NCBI RefSeq assembly: GCF_026340655.1
Contig: NZ_JAPEOZ010000001.1
Coordinates: 372,001-436,000 of the forward strand
DNA: 64,000 nt
Direction: 5' to 3'
From: Streptomyces sp. NBC_01275
Lineage (GTDB): Bacteria > Actinomycetota > Actinomycetes > Streptomycetales > Streptomycetaceae
Made by a program: the position numbers and the translations under genes. Positions 50,973 through 60,408 of the stretch are shown here, in pieces (the stretch's first letter is position 1; each line of letters begins with the position of its first letter). The notes beneath the pieces were generated by a model. The model was not told the DNA's origin. It did not search any database and saw only the letters and a list, made by a program, of their open reading frames with translations.

Positions 50973-51251
50973 TCAGGCGGGCAGCGTCGCTTTCGCGCCG
51001 TCGACGCCCGCCACGCTCGTCCTGCCCGCCACGCTCGTCCTGCCCTCCTCACCCGTCCTGCCCTCGTCGCCCTCCTCCTGTGCCAGCAGTTCCTCCAGCA
51101 CCTGGGCCGCGCCGCTGATCCGCAGCAACGTCTCGCGCAGGACGGTCTCCTGCTGCACCAGGGTGCGCAGCCGGGACTCGCCCTCCTGGTACTCGCGGTG
51201 GAGTTCCGCCAGCCGGGCCCGCAGCCGCTCGGGGGTGGGGGTCACGGTCAC
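50973..51251 (-). CDS. Small coiled-coil protein at the end of the eCIS operon
   Basis: 92 residues from GTG 51251, overlapping the stop of the fibre-like gene by 4 nt (GTGA). Residues 5-60 form a predicted coiled coil (RLRARLAELHREYQEGESRL; QQETVLRETLLRISGAAQVL). The tail has a tandem repeat GRTSVA-GRTSVA coded by a duplicated 18-nt unit (51010-51045). No known family; probably an accessory or chaperone-like product of the injection system. Confidence 0.7.
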   Translation of the reverse strand: MTVTPTPERLRARLAELHREYQEGESRLRTLVQQETVLRETLLRISGAAQVLEELLAQEEGDEGRTGEEGRTSVAGRTSVAGVDGAKATLPA

Positions 51252-53236
51252 TGTTCCTCCTGGGTGTCAGAGCGTGCGGCTCGGGCCGCGATCAGCCTGG
51301 TCAAGCCCCGCTCGGGGGCCTGTTCATGGGCCTCGGGGTGCAGATACAGCTCCCGCTCCTCCTCCGGCTTGTCCTCCTCGACCGGGATCCGGTGCGCCCG
51401 CGCCCAGGCGTCCTGGCGTACGCCGGTGACCTGCCAGCACACCGTGGCGCCAGGCCGGCCGCTGCGCACGACGAAGGAGTTGTCCCGGATCTCCTGGGCG
51501 ACCGACACCAGGGTGGGCTCGCCGATCGGGGTGAGCTGGTAGCGGTGGTCGCTGTTGAGAACCTCGAAGTAGTCGGGCAGGACGACGGTCGCCTCGCCGG
51601 TGTCGTCGGTGACCACGGTTCCGCCGTAGACGTTGAGCATCTCCGGGGATTCGACGAAGGAGTGGGAGAGGTAGCGGTCCGTGGGGGCGAGCGGGTGGTC
51701 GATGCGGAAACCGCCGCCGCCCTTGAAGACGCGGCCGTTCACGCTGAGGTCGCCGGTGACGCCGACCGCGCCCTCGAAGTAGCCGGCGAACGTGCCGCCT
51801 CCGGCGATGATCCCGGTCCCGGGGACCCGGGAGACGACGCCGACGTGCCGGGCGCTGACGTTGATCCCGCCGTCGTTGACGTCCGTCCAGACGCTCCACC
51901 CGTACCCGGCCCCGAAGAGGCCTACCCGGTTGTCGTCGAGCATCCCGACGAAGGCCCGGCTGCCCGGCCCCTGGTGGAACCAGATGCCCGCCGAGTTGTC
52001 CCACCCCCGGCGCACCCGCATCCGGGCCGGCACGTCCAGCGCGTCGCCCTCGCCGCCGATGCCGACGGTGAGCCGGTCGAAGCCCGACCAGAGGCGCGCC
52101 TTCCCCTCGGTCGCGTACCAGACCCAGCGCTGTCCCGCGCCGGGGTACTCGACGAGCGAGCCGACCTGCCGGTCCGCGAAGGAGAAGCCGCCCCCTCCCC
52201 CGCCGCTGTGCACCTCGCTGCCCTCCACCTGGAGGGTGCGGACCATGCTGGTCGCGCCGATGCCCACCCGGCCCTGGGGGTCTACGACGATCCGGTCCTG
52301 GCCCGCCGTGCTGTCGGCGAAGTGCCAGTTGCCGTCCGACCCGGTGTACATCCCGTACGTCCGTGCGGACTGGCCGTTCTCGAGTCGCAGTCCCGCCCCC
52401 CAGTCCGAGCCGTCCGACGTGAGCAACAGCGCGGGATCACCTCTCCTCACGTCTCGGTGGATGTGCACGACCGCCGCGGGATCGGCCGTGCCGAAGCCGA
52501 CGTAACCTGTGAGGCCCTGGACGGTCAGCGCCGGGCGACGCGCTCCGCGAAACCCCGCCACGTCGATCCCCAGCCCGCCGTCGACAGTCGCGCTGATCTC
52601 CGCGGCCCGGAGGTCGTCCGTGTCGTAGTTGCTCGCCGCGACCGGCGCCCGCAGTTCCAGTCGCTCCGCGTGGGCGCGCACGAGCCGACGGGTCGCGGGG
52701 GCCAGCGTCACCCCGGAGGCCTCGGATCCCACCTGACACAGCACCACCTGCTCCCCCGTGTCCACGAATCCCGCCGCGGGCACCAGCCGCAGCCACGGCG
52801 TGTGCAGCAGCACCGTCTGGTCGTCGGCGCCGACCGCCTCCCGCCAGTTGAGGGTGAGCAGGTGCAGCCCGGTCAGTCCGCTCGCGTCGACGGTGACGCC
52901 GTCCGAACCGACCGGAACCGTCGGCACGTTGAGGAGCTGGGCCGGGTCCACGTCCTGGTCGACGACGGCGAAGGAGCCCACGGCCAGGGTGATCAGCCGT
53001 CCCTTGACGTCGAGCGCGGCCCCGGGCGAGACGGTGAGGCCGGACTCGCCGGGCCGGGCGCTGACCCACAGCCCGTCCATGACGCCCCAGCTGTACAGAG
53101 CGGCGGCGCGCGCCTGCTCCATGGGCATCAGGTAGCTCTCCATGTCGGTCACGCAGTCGCGGTGCCCGGTGGGTTCGGGCAGCGGGGTCGGCGGGGTGAT
53201 CCCGAGGTCCCAGTGCTGCGCGCGCTTCAATGCCAT
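51248..53236 (-). CDS. eCIS tail fibre-like protein
   Basis: 662 residues. The N-terminal part (HWDLGITPPTPLPEPTGHRD, then a 200-residue beta-rich region) resembles baseplate-attachment modules. The middle holds repeated beta blocks seen in phage fibres (TVQGLTGYVGFGTADPAAVV; DPQGRVGIGATSMVRTLQVE). The C-terminal module begins at GGFRIDHPLAPTDRYLSHSF and contains TVVLPDYFEVLNSDHRYQLT, widespread in tail-fibre proteins. Six glycines (SGGGGGGFSF) form a linker. It could bind a target or regulate firing; Streptomyces systems often act inside the cell, so surface binding is not assured. Confidence 0.75.
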   Translation of the reverse strand: MALKRAQHWDLGITPPTPLPEPTGHRDCVTDMESYLMPMEQARAAALYSWGVMDGLWVSARPGESGLTVSPGAALDVKGRLITLAVGSFAVVDQDVDPAQLLNVPTVPVGSDGVTVDASGLTGLHLLTLNWREAVGADDQTVLLHTPWLRLVPAAGFVDTGEQVVLCQVGSEASGVTLAPATRRLVRAHAERLELRAPVAASNYDTDDLRAAEISATVDGGLGIDVAGFRGARRPALTVQGLTGYVGFGTADPAAVVHIHRDVRRGDPALLLTSDGSDWGAGLRLENGQSARTYGMYTGSDGNWHFADSTAGQDRIVVDPQGRVGIGATSMVRTLQVEGSEVHSGGGGGGFSFADRQVGSLVEYPGAGQRWVWYATEGKARLWSGFDRLTVGIGGEGDALDVPARMRVRRGWDNSAGIWFHQGPGSRAFVGMLDDNRVGLFGAGYGWSVWTDVNDGGINVSARHVGVVSRVPGTGIIAGGGTFAGYFEGAVGVTGDLSVNGRVFKGGGGFRIDHPLAPTDRYLSHSFVESPEMLNVYGGTVVTDDTGEATVVLPDYFEVLNSDHRYQLTPIGEPTLVSVAQEIRDNSFVVRSGRPGATVCWQVTGVRQDAWARAHRIPVEEDKPEEERELYLHPEAHEQAPERGLTRLIAARAARSDTQEEQ

Positions 53237-53264
53237 GCTTGTCTCAACTCCAGGTGCAGGTCCG

Positions 53265-54989
53265 TCACTTGACGAGGACCGACAGGACGTGGGCGGGCTT
53301 GTGCTGGTCGACGAGGGCGCGGATGACGCCCAGCGCCTGGTTGCGCACCCGGGTCCGGGACGGGGCGTCCTGCGGCAGCCGGGACTCGGCGAAGTGGACG
53401 ACGACGTCCAGCCGGTGGGGCCGCAGCCGGGCCAGATGGGTGGGCTGGCCGGAGCCGTCGGGCTGGCCGTGGTCGCACACCACGAGCCGGCCCTCGGCGC
53501 GGGCCATGCCGGTCGGGTAGACGAAGCAGCCCGGATCGGTGAGGGGCGTCAACTCCGGTGTACCAGCGTCGAGTCGGACCCGGTGGACCACCGCCGGCTC
53601 CGCGGCCTTCAGGGTGAACGCGCCGCCGGACGGCGGGAAGAGCGGCTTGAGGCCGACGTCGAGGACGTACCCGAGCCTGCCGTCGGGGCCGGGGCACAGG
53701 GCGGTGGGCGCGAGGAGCGGGTTGCCGGAGGGCAGCAGCGCGGTCTCGGTCCAGTCGGCGGCGGCCCGGCCGACGCGGACCAGGTTGCCCGCCAACGGCG
53801 CGTCCAGGGCGGGGCGTTGGTTGCCGCCGTCCCCGATCACCAGCGAGCCGTCGGGCTCGACGAGCAGCGAGAGCGGCTCGAGCACCGTCCGCAGTCGGGT
53901 CGGCACGGCGCTGAAGGGCGCGGTCCGGACGGTGATCACCTTGGGGGCGGCGGTCGAGGGCGGGCCGACCCCGCGGTCCAGTACGAGCAGGTCGCCGTTG
54001 CCGTCCACGCACATCGCCACCGGCCACACCGCGGTTCCGGCGGGAGCCAGTTGGCCTACGAGCACCGCGGAGCGGCCGGTGTAGGGGGCCTCGACGGCGT
54101 ACAGCTTGCCGGAGCGGTCGGCGACGTACAGCGTCTCGGGGGCGCCGTCGCGGGCCGGGCGCACGGCCACGGCGACGGCCCGGCCGAGCGGCAGGGTGGT
54201 CGCGGCGACCGGGACGGGCTTGGGGGGCGCGCCGGCCGTCTCGTAGTGGCCGGCGGAGTTCAGCCGCCATACCCGGCTGGGCAGGACGGCGGTGGCGTCG
54301 TCGGGGGTGCCCGCGTCGCCGAGGAAGAGGCTTCCGTCGGGGCCGACGGCGACGCAGGTGGGGCGCATGACGCCCTCGTTCCAGGGCTGGCCGCCCGCGC
54401 CGAGCGTGGGTCCCTGGGTGACGAGGGCGGTGACCGGGCCGGTGCCGGTCGGCGCGGGGGCGAGGGTCATCACCCGGGTGCCGTCGTCGAGGGCGACCCG
54501 GGGGCGGACGCGACCCACCGCGTACAGGTTGAGGTAGGTGTCGAGGCCGGTGCGGCGGCCGCGCAGGCGGTGGATGCGGGAGATCTCCGCGGTGACCTTG
54601 CGCCGCTGGTACTCGTCCCAGAGCTGCTTCCCGCCGAGCGCGGGGAAGTCCAGGGCGACCCAGGAGGCGAGCCAGGGCAGGAAGCGCTCCGGGGTGTGCC
54701 AGGGGTCGAAGAGGTCCGGCAGGCCGGCGATCTGCTCGGTGAGCGGCGGATGGGTGTGGTCGCCGTGCGGCACGCCGGATCCCTCCGACGCTCCGACCCC
54801 GTCCGGCACGCCGGTCCCGCCTGACACTCCGACCCCGTCCGGCACTCCGGTCAGGATCCGCTCGAAGATCCGTAGCGCTCCTCCGAGAGTGAACTCCCCT
54901 GGTTCGGCGCTCTGTTCGTGCTCCCACAGCACGGGCGGCAGATACCTCAGGTATCCGCTCGGGGCGTCCTGCCCGGGCAGCGCGGACAT
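53265..54989 (-). CDS. eCIS tail protein with beta-propeller
   Basis: 574 residues from ATG 54989, 4 nt after the baseplate J stop. The N-terminal 170 residues are the P2 gpI-like phage tail protein domain (SGYLRYLPPVLWEHEQSAEP, RFLPWLASWVALDFPALGGK, ISRIHRLRGRRTGLDTYLNL). About 330 residues of NHL-type propeller follow (MRPTCVAVGPDGSLFLGDAG, LSLLVEPDGSLVIGDGGNQR, TALCPGPDGRLGYVLDVGLK). A 12-residue repeat GVPDGVGVSGGT/GVPDGVGASEGS (36-nt units, about 54775-54850) sits in a loop. The propeller may bind a ligand or partner. Confidence 0.82.
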   Translation of the reverse strand: MSALPGQDAPSGYLRYLPPVLWEHEQSAEPGEFTLGGALRIFERILTGVPDGVGVSGGTGVPDGVGASEGSGVPHGDHTHPPLTEQIAGLPDLFDPWHTPERFLPWLASWVALDFPALGGKQLWDEYQRRKVTAEISRIHRLRGRRTGLDTYLNLYAVGRVRPRVALDDGTRVMTLAPAPTGTGPVTALVTQGPTLGAGGQPWNEGVMRPTCVAVGPDGSLFLGDAGTPDDATAVLPSRVWRLNSAGHYETAGAPPKPVPVAATTLPLGRAVAVAVRPARDGAPETLYVADRSGKLYAVEAPYTGRSAVLVGQLAPAGTAVWPVAMCVDGNGDLLVLDRGVGPPSTAAPKVITVRTAPFSAVPTRLRTVLEPLSLLVEPDGSLVIGDGGNQRPALDAPLAGNLVRVGRAAADWTETALLPSGNPLLAPTALCPGPDGRLGYVLDVGLKPLFPPSGGAFTLKAAEPAVVHRVRLDAGTPELTPLTDPGCFVYPTGMARAEGRLVVCDHGQPDGSGQPTHLARLRPHRLDVVVHFAESRLPQDAPSRTRVRNQALGVIRALVDQHKPAHVLSVLVK

Positions 54990-54993
54990 CGCC

Positions 54994-57204
54994 TCATCCT
55001 TCCAGCACGGTCGGGGTGATCTGGTGGGCGGCGTCAGCGGCGGCGCACACCAGCTCGTAGTCGGCGAGTTGCACCGAGGGGCCGAAGTCGCCGAGCCGCA
55101 GGGGCCGTTCGCGCAGCGGATCGTAGTTGTCGACGGTCCCGCCGGGCTTGAGCGGCGGGAAGTGGTAGAGGGGGATCTCGGGTTTGACGGCGAGCGCGGA
55201 GAGGTAGCCGATGTCCTCCGACGGGCGCACGGCGTGGAAGAGCTCGGAGCTGAGCACATGCCGGCCGACGCGCCAGCCGTCTCCGGCCGGGCCGCCGCGC
55301 ACCGGGTGGAGGAAGGCGAGGACCCGGCGCAGCACCTCCCGCCGCACTTCCTCGGGGTCGGCGCCCGCGTCGACCGCCTGCCGCCACACCACGACGTCCG
55401 CCTTCACCACGATGGGCAGATAGCGGGGCCCGTGCACCTGGAGCCGGGCGGTGAGGTCGCGGCGGGCGTCGAGCAGGGCGCGGACCGAGCGCAGGGCGTC
55501 GGGACCGGGTTCGGGCCGGGCCACGGCCGGGCCCTGGTCGGGGACGACGATGACGTTGACGCTGCCGGGTGCACGGACGATGCCGGCGAAGCTCCAGGGG
55601 TCGTCCTTCTTCCAGGCGGGCGGGGAGCCGGGGCCGTCGGCGGTCTGCAGACGCGGGCCGAGACAGCGGCTGACGCGGATGCCCGCGCTCTCCCGGGCCA
55701 GGTACTCGTAGTCGTCGGCGGTGACCGCGCGATCACGGATCTTGAGCTGTTCCGGGGCGCGGCGCAGGGTCTCCTCCACCGGCTCCTCGTCGACGCCGTC
55801 CACCGCGGCGCCCAGGTTGGTGACCCGGGTGATCCCGGCGGGCCGGGAGCCGTCGGGGGCGGTGCCGACGACCGTGATCTGCTCGGGGCCGACGTTGCCC
55901 GCGGCTCCGGCGATGACGTGCCGGTAGCTCAGCGCCCGGACCAGGCTGCCCTGCGGCGGCACGGTGCCGTGGCCCTCGCCGGTGCGGGCGTCGTGGTTGC
56001 CGAACATGATCTCGGCCGTGACGGGGTCGGCCCGGTACACCTCGCCCGGCCCTTCGGGCAGGTCGTCCACGCGTCGCCAGGTCCGCCAGTCAGGCGGGTC
56101 GCCCTGTCCCACCTGGACCACGAGATCGTCGCCTTCGGCGAACAGCGGCCGGCCGCGCAGCGCGAAGGTCTGGAAGGCCCCGCCGGTGGACTCGCCGAGC
56201 GGTTCGGGGGCGCGCAGGCCGGGTGCGGCGTGGGCGAGCGCCGAGTTGAACAGCACCCGCTCGAAGCCGACGGTCAGCGGGGTGTCGGAGGCGTTGGCGA
56301 TGCGCGGCCCGGTCCAGAAGCGGGCGTCGGTGACCGTGCGGGCCGGGTCGCGGGCGGTGACCTTGCCCCAGACCGGTCCGGCCGGGCCGCCGGGCGGTGC
56401 GGTGGGGTGCTGCGCCCGCCACTCCGCGGGAAGCCGCAGCCGTACGGTGCCGTCGTGCCGTAGTCCGTCCGTGCCGTCGACGACGGCCGGTACCGCGGGC
56501 CAGTCGAACGGCTGGCCGGTGTCCCGGGCGTACACCCAGGTCACCTGGATCTTCTCGGGGACCGGCGGGTCGGCGGTCGGCGGGGCGGCGGGCGCCGGCT
56601 GATGGAAGCGCAGGCGGAGCGCCACCTCGTCGGTGACCGCCCGGTCGAAGCCCAGGCAGAGCTGGACGGTCCGCCCGGCCGGCACGGTCACCTCGTACCG
56701 GGCGGCCGGAGGGCCGGCGACGGGGGCGGTCGCGTCGTCGTACTGGGCGGTCGTCGCGCCCGTCGCCCAGGGTCCGACGAGGACGGCGGAGCTCAGGGCG
56801 GCGGGCAGGACGGTGACGTCCTCGTCGGTCTGGAAGACGACGGGCTGCTCGCCCTCCCCGGCGGCCGTCTGGGCCTGGGTCCCGGCCGGCACCCGCACCG
56901 CTCCGGCGCCCGTGGTGAAGGTCAGATGGGCGCGGGCGGGAGCGGCCGGGTCGCGGGTGATGCCGAGGAGGTTGACGAAGGCCAGGTAGTGCTTGTCCGG
57001 CACCCGGTTCAGGCGGTAGATGATCCCCTCGGCGAGCCAGGCGAACAGTTCGATGAGCGTGATCCCCAGGTCGCTGGGGTTGTGGTCGGTCCAGCCCGGC
57101 GCGTACCGGGGGATCAGGGCGCGCATCTCGGCCACCAGGTCCTCCCAGGTCCGGTCGTCGAGGTCGGGCGGGAGGATCCGCCCGCGCTGCGCTTCGTACG
57201 TCAT
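54994..57204 (-). CDS. eCIS baseplate J-like protein
   Basis: 736 residues from ATG 57204, overlapping the gp25 gene stop by 4 nt. The gpJ/Afp11-type baseplate wedge is shown by RYAPGWTDHNPSDLGITLIE, LFAWLAEGIIYRLNRVPDKH and YLAFVNLLGI at the N-terminus, and by APEQLKIRDRAVTADDYEYL and LSSELFHAVRPSEDIGYLSA at the C-terminus. The central region is a long beta-rich insertion. Essential for baseplate assembly in the family. Confidence 0.9.
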   Translation of the reverse strand: MTYEAQRGRILPPDLDDRTWEDLVAEMRALIPRYAPGWTDHNPSDLGITLIELFAWLAEGIIYRLNRVPDKHYLAFVNLLGITRDPAAPARAHLTFTTGAGAVRVPAGTQAQTAAGEGEQPVVFQTDEDVTVLPAALSSAVLVGPWATGATTAQYDDATAPVAGPPAARYEVTVPAGRTVQLCLGFDRAVTDEVALRLRFHQPAPAAPPTADPPVPEKIQVTWVYARDTGQPFDWPAVPAVVDGTDGLRHDGTVRLRLPAEWRAQHPTAPPGGPAGPVWGKVTARDPARTVTDARFWTGPRIANASDTPLTVGFERVLFNSALAHAAPGLRAPEPLGESTGGAFQTFALRGRPLFAEGDDLVVQVGQGDPPDWRTWRRVDDLPEGPGEVYRADPVTAEIMFGNHDARTGEGHGTVPPQGSLVRALSYRHVIAGAAGNVGPEQITVVGTAPDGSRPAGITRVTNLGAAVDGVDEEPVEETLRRAPEQLKIRDRAVTADDYEYLARESAGIRVSRCLGPRLQTADGPGSPPAWKKDDPWSFAGIVRAPGSVNVIVVPDQGPAVARPEPGPDALRSVRALLDARRDLTARLQVHGPRYLPIVVKADVVVWRQAVDAGADPEEVRREVLRRVLAFLHPVRGGPAGDGWRVGRHVLSSELFHAVRPSEDIGYLSALAVKPEIPLYHFPPLKPGGTVDNYDPLRERPLRLGDFGPSVQLADYELVCAAADAAHQITPTVLEG

Positions 57205-57608
57205 CGTGGCTGCTCCAGGAGGAACGACAGAACGAGGTGGCCGGTCTCCCGGGTGGCGCGCAGCAGGTAGGTCACGCCGATCAGGAGGGCCGAGGCGGTG
57301 AGGTCGTTGTCGACGGTGACGTCGAGGAGTTCGATGCGGGGCTCCCACTGGCGCAGCGCCTCCTCGACGTGATGGCGGGCGAGGTGGGCGGTGGTGGCGT
57401 CGTTGGGCGCGAAGGCGAGGGACTTGAGGTTGCTGCCGAAACGGGGGCGCATGACGCGCTCGCCGTACTGGGTGCCGAGGATGATCCGGATGGACTCCTC
57501 GACCTTGCGCGCCCCGGACGACTGGGCGAGGCCCAGCGCCGCGGGTCGTACGGGGAAGGCGATGCCGTTGCCGTGGAAGGCGGCGGCCGCCGGGTCCGCT
57601 GAGGTCAT
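57201..57608 (-). CDS. eCIS baseplate gp25-like protein
   Basis: 135 residues of the GPW/gp25 family, a small wedge component with lysozyme-related fold. Family segment KVEESIRIILGTQYGERVMR and PRFGSNLKSLAF, then HVEEALRQWEPRIELLDVTV. Overlaps the baseplate J gene by 4 nt and is preceded closely by the PAAR-like gene. Confidence 0.92.
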   Translation of the reverse strand: MTSADPAAAAFHGNGIAFPVRPAALGLAQSSGARKVEESIRIILGTQYGERVMRPRFGSNLKSLAFAPNDATTAHLARHHVEEALRQWEPRIELLDVTVDNDLTASALLIGVTYLLRATRETGHLVLSFLLEQPR

Positions 57609-57627
57609 GTCCGCTGCACCGCCCCTC

Positions 57628-57969
57628 TCATACGGCGCTCAGCCGGGTCTGGCCGGCCTGGGCCGAGGACAGCGGAAAGGTGACGGCGTTGGCGTTGACG
57701 CTGGTCCCCGCGAGGGTGTCGAGCAGGACGGGTGCGCCGCCCGCCCGCAGCTTGAGCGCCTCGCCCGCGGTGACGGCGGCGACCTTGGTGCAGGGCGGCG
57801 GCGGTGGGCTCCCGGGCGGGGCGCAGCTCTGCACCATCGCGTCGACGAGATCGCCCCGGCGCAGCACGGGATTGCCCTTGACCTTGAGTTTCGCCGTGCC
57901 GGCCAGCTTCACGGCGCCGGGCGGATGGGCACAGCCGACCGCGCCGCCGGTGGTCAGTGGGTACGCCAT
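57628..57969 (-). CDS. PAAR-like spike-tip protein
   Basis: 113 residues, beta-rich, resembling the PAAR-like proteins that cap VgrG spikes in eCIS loci. GGAVGCAHPPGAVKLAGTAK, KVKGNPVLRRGDLV and the C-terminal Cys/His positions (Cys13, His15, Cys49, Cys60) could bind metal. The gene lies between the VgrG-like and gp25 genes, its usual place. Confidence 0.82.
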   Translation of the reverse strand: MAYPLTTGGAVGCAHPPGAVKLAGTAKLKVKGNPVLRRGDLVDAMVQSCAPPGSPPPPPCTKVAAVTAGEALKLRAGGAPVLLDTLAGTSVNANAVTFPLSSAQAGQTRLSAV

Positions 57970-58020
57970 GGTGGTCTCCTTCGCTGCCTCGCCGTCACCC
58001 GCGTCCGGTCTCCCCCGCCG

Positions 58021-59667
58021 TCAGGTGACATCGACTTCCGTCGCGTTCATCGAGATCTTGGTCGCGCCTCCGGCGGCCTCCAGGCTGATCGCGCCCCCGG
58101 CCTTGATGGTCAGGTCGGTGCCCGCCTCGATGGTGATCGCGCCGGTGCGGGCGTCGAGCGTGATGGTGCTGCCCGAGCCGTCCCGGATCACCAGCTCCCC
58201 GGTGTCCAGGGTGTCGTCGAAGGTGATGCTGTGCCCGGCCCGGCTCTTGATGACCCGGATGCTGTTGCCGCCGTCGGCGTTGACGACGGGCGGGGTCTGC
58301 TGCGCCGACCACAGTCCGCCGAGGACGTACGGCCGGGCGAGGTCGCCGTGTTCGAAGGCGACCAGCACCTGGTCGCCGGGCTCGGGCAGCGCGTAGAAGC
58401 CGAAGCCGTCGCCGGTCATGGGCCGGGCGCAGGGCGCCCAGCCGCTGGTCAGCGTGGACGACAGACCCGGAAAGGACACCTTGACCCGGCCGAGCGGCAC
58501 CTGCGGAGGCACGGAACGCAGTTCGTCGTTGTCCTCCACGACGCCGACGACGACCCCGTGGAACCGCTCGGGCCGGTCCGGCGCGGGCTCCTCGGTGAGC
58601 TGTTTGCGCAGCAGTCCGAGGAGGCTGGTGTGGCCGCGCTGGGTGATGGAGAAGTCCGTGGTGAAGCCGCCCGCGTCGATGCGGTGGGTGACCTTGCGCA
58701 GCCGGTACGTCCCGCTGAACCGCTTGCCGACGCCCCGGATCTCCACGTACGCGCCCGCCGTGAGCCGTGGCAGTCCGATGCACGAGCCGTCGCCCTCGTA
58801 GAGGCCCTCCAGCAGCTGGGTGAGCAGGGACCGGGCGAGGGTGGCGGCGGTGAGCGGGTCGTCGGCGCTGTGGGTGCGGTCGCCCTCGCGGACGAAGGAG
58901 GCGAGCAGGTCCAGGGCCGCGGAGCCGAGGCGTTCGGTCAGCGTCGCCACGTCGAAGTCGGCCGCGAAGGCGACGCTGTGGACGGCCTGGGCGAGCTCCT
59001 GGTCGTAGCCCCGGATCAGTTGCAGTCCGGCGAGTCCGGCCCCGGAGATGCGGGGCGAGAAACTGGACAGGTTGCGGCCCCATTCGAGGATGTGGGCGGC
59101 CGTGCGAGGGCGCGGGAAGTGGAAGTGCAGCCGGTCCCACTCGACGTACACGTCGAAGCAATACTTCTGGGCGCGCGCCTTGAGGAACGCCATGTCGCTC
59201 TCGGCCCGGGGGATGGTCTGCGGCAGGCCCGGGGTGGGGTCGACGACGGGGACGAGCCCGTTCTCCAGGGCGATGCGCGCGGCGATCAGGCCGTCGTTCA
59301 TCAGCGGGTACGAGGTGGGCTCGGGCCGGCTGTGCCGCATCCGGTACGACCGGTCGTAGCCGCGCACCCGTACGGTGGGCGGGCCGTCCTGCGGGAACGA
59401 CGGCTCGACGGCGGTGATCTCGCCGAGGAACGCGGGGTGCAGCTCGGCGCCGTAGCCGAGGTGGATCTCGACCGTGCGGCCGAGGTCGAGCAGGGCGGAG
59501 TCGAGCAGGGCGTTGTCGGAGTTGCGCAGCACCAGGGCGAAGCTGCCCGCGAGGTCGAGGTCGGTCTCGACGGTCAGGCTCAGCACCTGCTCGGCGATGT
59601 CGGCGGCGAGGGTGAGGCCCTGGACGCGCACCTCGAAGCGCGGCGCGTAGTACGCGGGCTCGGTCAC
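58021..59667 (-). CDS. VgrG-like spike protein
   Basis: 548 residues from GTG 59667, overlapping the upstream stop. The gp27-like base (FEVRVQGLTLAADIAEQVLS, VRVRGYDRSYRMRHSRPEPT, DMAFLKARAQKYCFDVYVEW) is followed by the OB-fold (VVVGVVEDNDELRSVPPQVP, GRVKVSFPGL). The beta-helix spike ends with ITLDARTGAITIEAGTDLTI and KAGGAISLEA. No extra effector domain is seen at the C-terminus. Confidence 0.9.
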   Translation of the reverse strand: MTEPAYYAPRFEVRVQGLTLAADIAEQVLSLTVETDLDLAGSFALVLRNSDNALLDSALLDLGRTVEIHLGYGAELHPAFLGEITAVEPSFPQDGPPTVRVRGYDRSYRMRHSRPEPTSYPLMNDGLIAARIALENGLVPVVDPTPGLPQTIPRAESDMAFLKARAQKYCFDVYVEWDRLHFHFPRPRTAAHILEWGRNLSSFSPRISGAGLAGLQLIRGYDQELAQAVHSVAFAADFDVATLTERLGSAALDLLASFVREGDRTHSADDPLTAATLARSLLTQLLEGLYEGDGSCIGLPRLTAGAYVEIRGVGKRFSGTYRLRKVTHRIDAGGFTTDFSITQRGHTSLLGLLRKQLTEEPAPDRPERFHGVVVGVVEDNDELRSVPPQVPLGRVKVSFPGLSSTLTSGWAPCARPMTGDGFGFYALPEPGDQVLVAFEHGDLARPYVLGGLWSAQQTPPVVNADGGNSIRVIKSRAGHSITFDDTLDTGELVIRDGSGSTITLDARTGAITIEAGTDLTIKAGGAISLEAAGGATKISMNATEVDVT

Positions 59668-60404
59668 GGGCGCCTCCCGCCGGCCGTGGGGATGATCAGG
59701 GGCAGGCCGGGCGGCAGGGCGAAGGGGTCCTCGGTGTCGTTGGCGCGGGCGATCTCGCGCCAGCGCCCCGGGTCGCCGAGGTAGTCGGCGGCGAGGCTGC
59801 TGAGGGTGTCGCCCTGGACGGCGATGTGCACGGTCGCCGCCCCCTGGAGCACCGAACGGGCCCGTGCGGCGGCCGTGTCGAGGGCGGCCGACACCGTGGG
59901 CGAGCCGATGAACAGTCCGCTGCGGACGTCGATGTCGACCCGGACGTACTCCTGGAGACGCACGGACAGCGTGCAGCGCACCGGTGTGCCGTCGGGCAGG
60001 AACATCGAGTACCGCTGCCCCGCGTCGACGAGGACGCACTCGAAGCGGAAGCCGCCCAGGGAGAACAGCAGGACGGGCGGGGCGTGGGTGAGGGGGTCCT
60101 TGTCCAGCAGGCGCACGATCGGGGCGGTACGGCGGCGCACGTCCTGGGCCGCTCCGGCCCCGGCCCCGGCTCCTGCGCCGGTGATGCCTGTGCCGTAGGC
60201 GGCGTAGGTGTCGAAGAGCAGGTCCATGGTGAGCGTGCGGGCGCGGCCCCGGACGTACTGCAGGGGCGGGCTGCCTAGGCCGGGGATGCCGATCTCGGCG
60301 AAGCTGTTGCCCTGGTCGAGCTTGAACTCCTCCGGGTTGTACATGACCGGGAAGCTCTCGCCGGTCGTGGTGTTGGTGATCAGTGCCTTGTCGAGGGGCG
60401 GCAC
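59664..60404 (-). CDS. CIS tube-associated protein with LysM domain
   Basis: 246 residues from GTG 60404 (GGAGGA 8 nt upstream). The N-terminal part matches the CIS tube/gp53-like initiator (LITNTTTGESFPVMYNPEEF, LQYVRGRARTLTMDLLFDTY, RFECVLVDAGQRYSMFLPDG). The C-terminal LysM (VHIAVQGDTLSSLAADYLGD, PGRWREIARANDTEDPFALP) could bind peptidoglycan or the hub. A GAGAGAGAGA-type linker from repeated GCCGGG units joins them. Confidence 0.87.
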   Translation of the reverse strand: MPPLDKALITNTTTGESFPVMYNPEEFKLDQGNSFAEIGIPGLGSPPLQYVRGRARTLTMDLLFDTYAAYGTGITGAGAGAGAGAAQDVRRRTAPIVRLLDKDPLTHAPPVLLFSLGGFRFECVLVDAGQRYSMFLPDGTPVRCTLSVRLQEYVRVDIDVRSGLFIGSPTVSAALDTAAARARSVLQGAATVHIAVQGDTLSSLAADYLGDPGRWREIARANDTEDPFALPPGLPLIIPTAGGRRP

Positions 60405-60408
60405 GGTG

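Noticed and set aside
51326..53272. 648-codon plus-strand frame over the fibre-like gene
   Set aside because: Shadow frame rich in Val/Asp/Arg; the opposite strand has recognisable fibre modules and operon overlaps.
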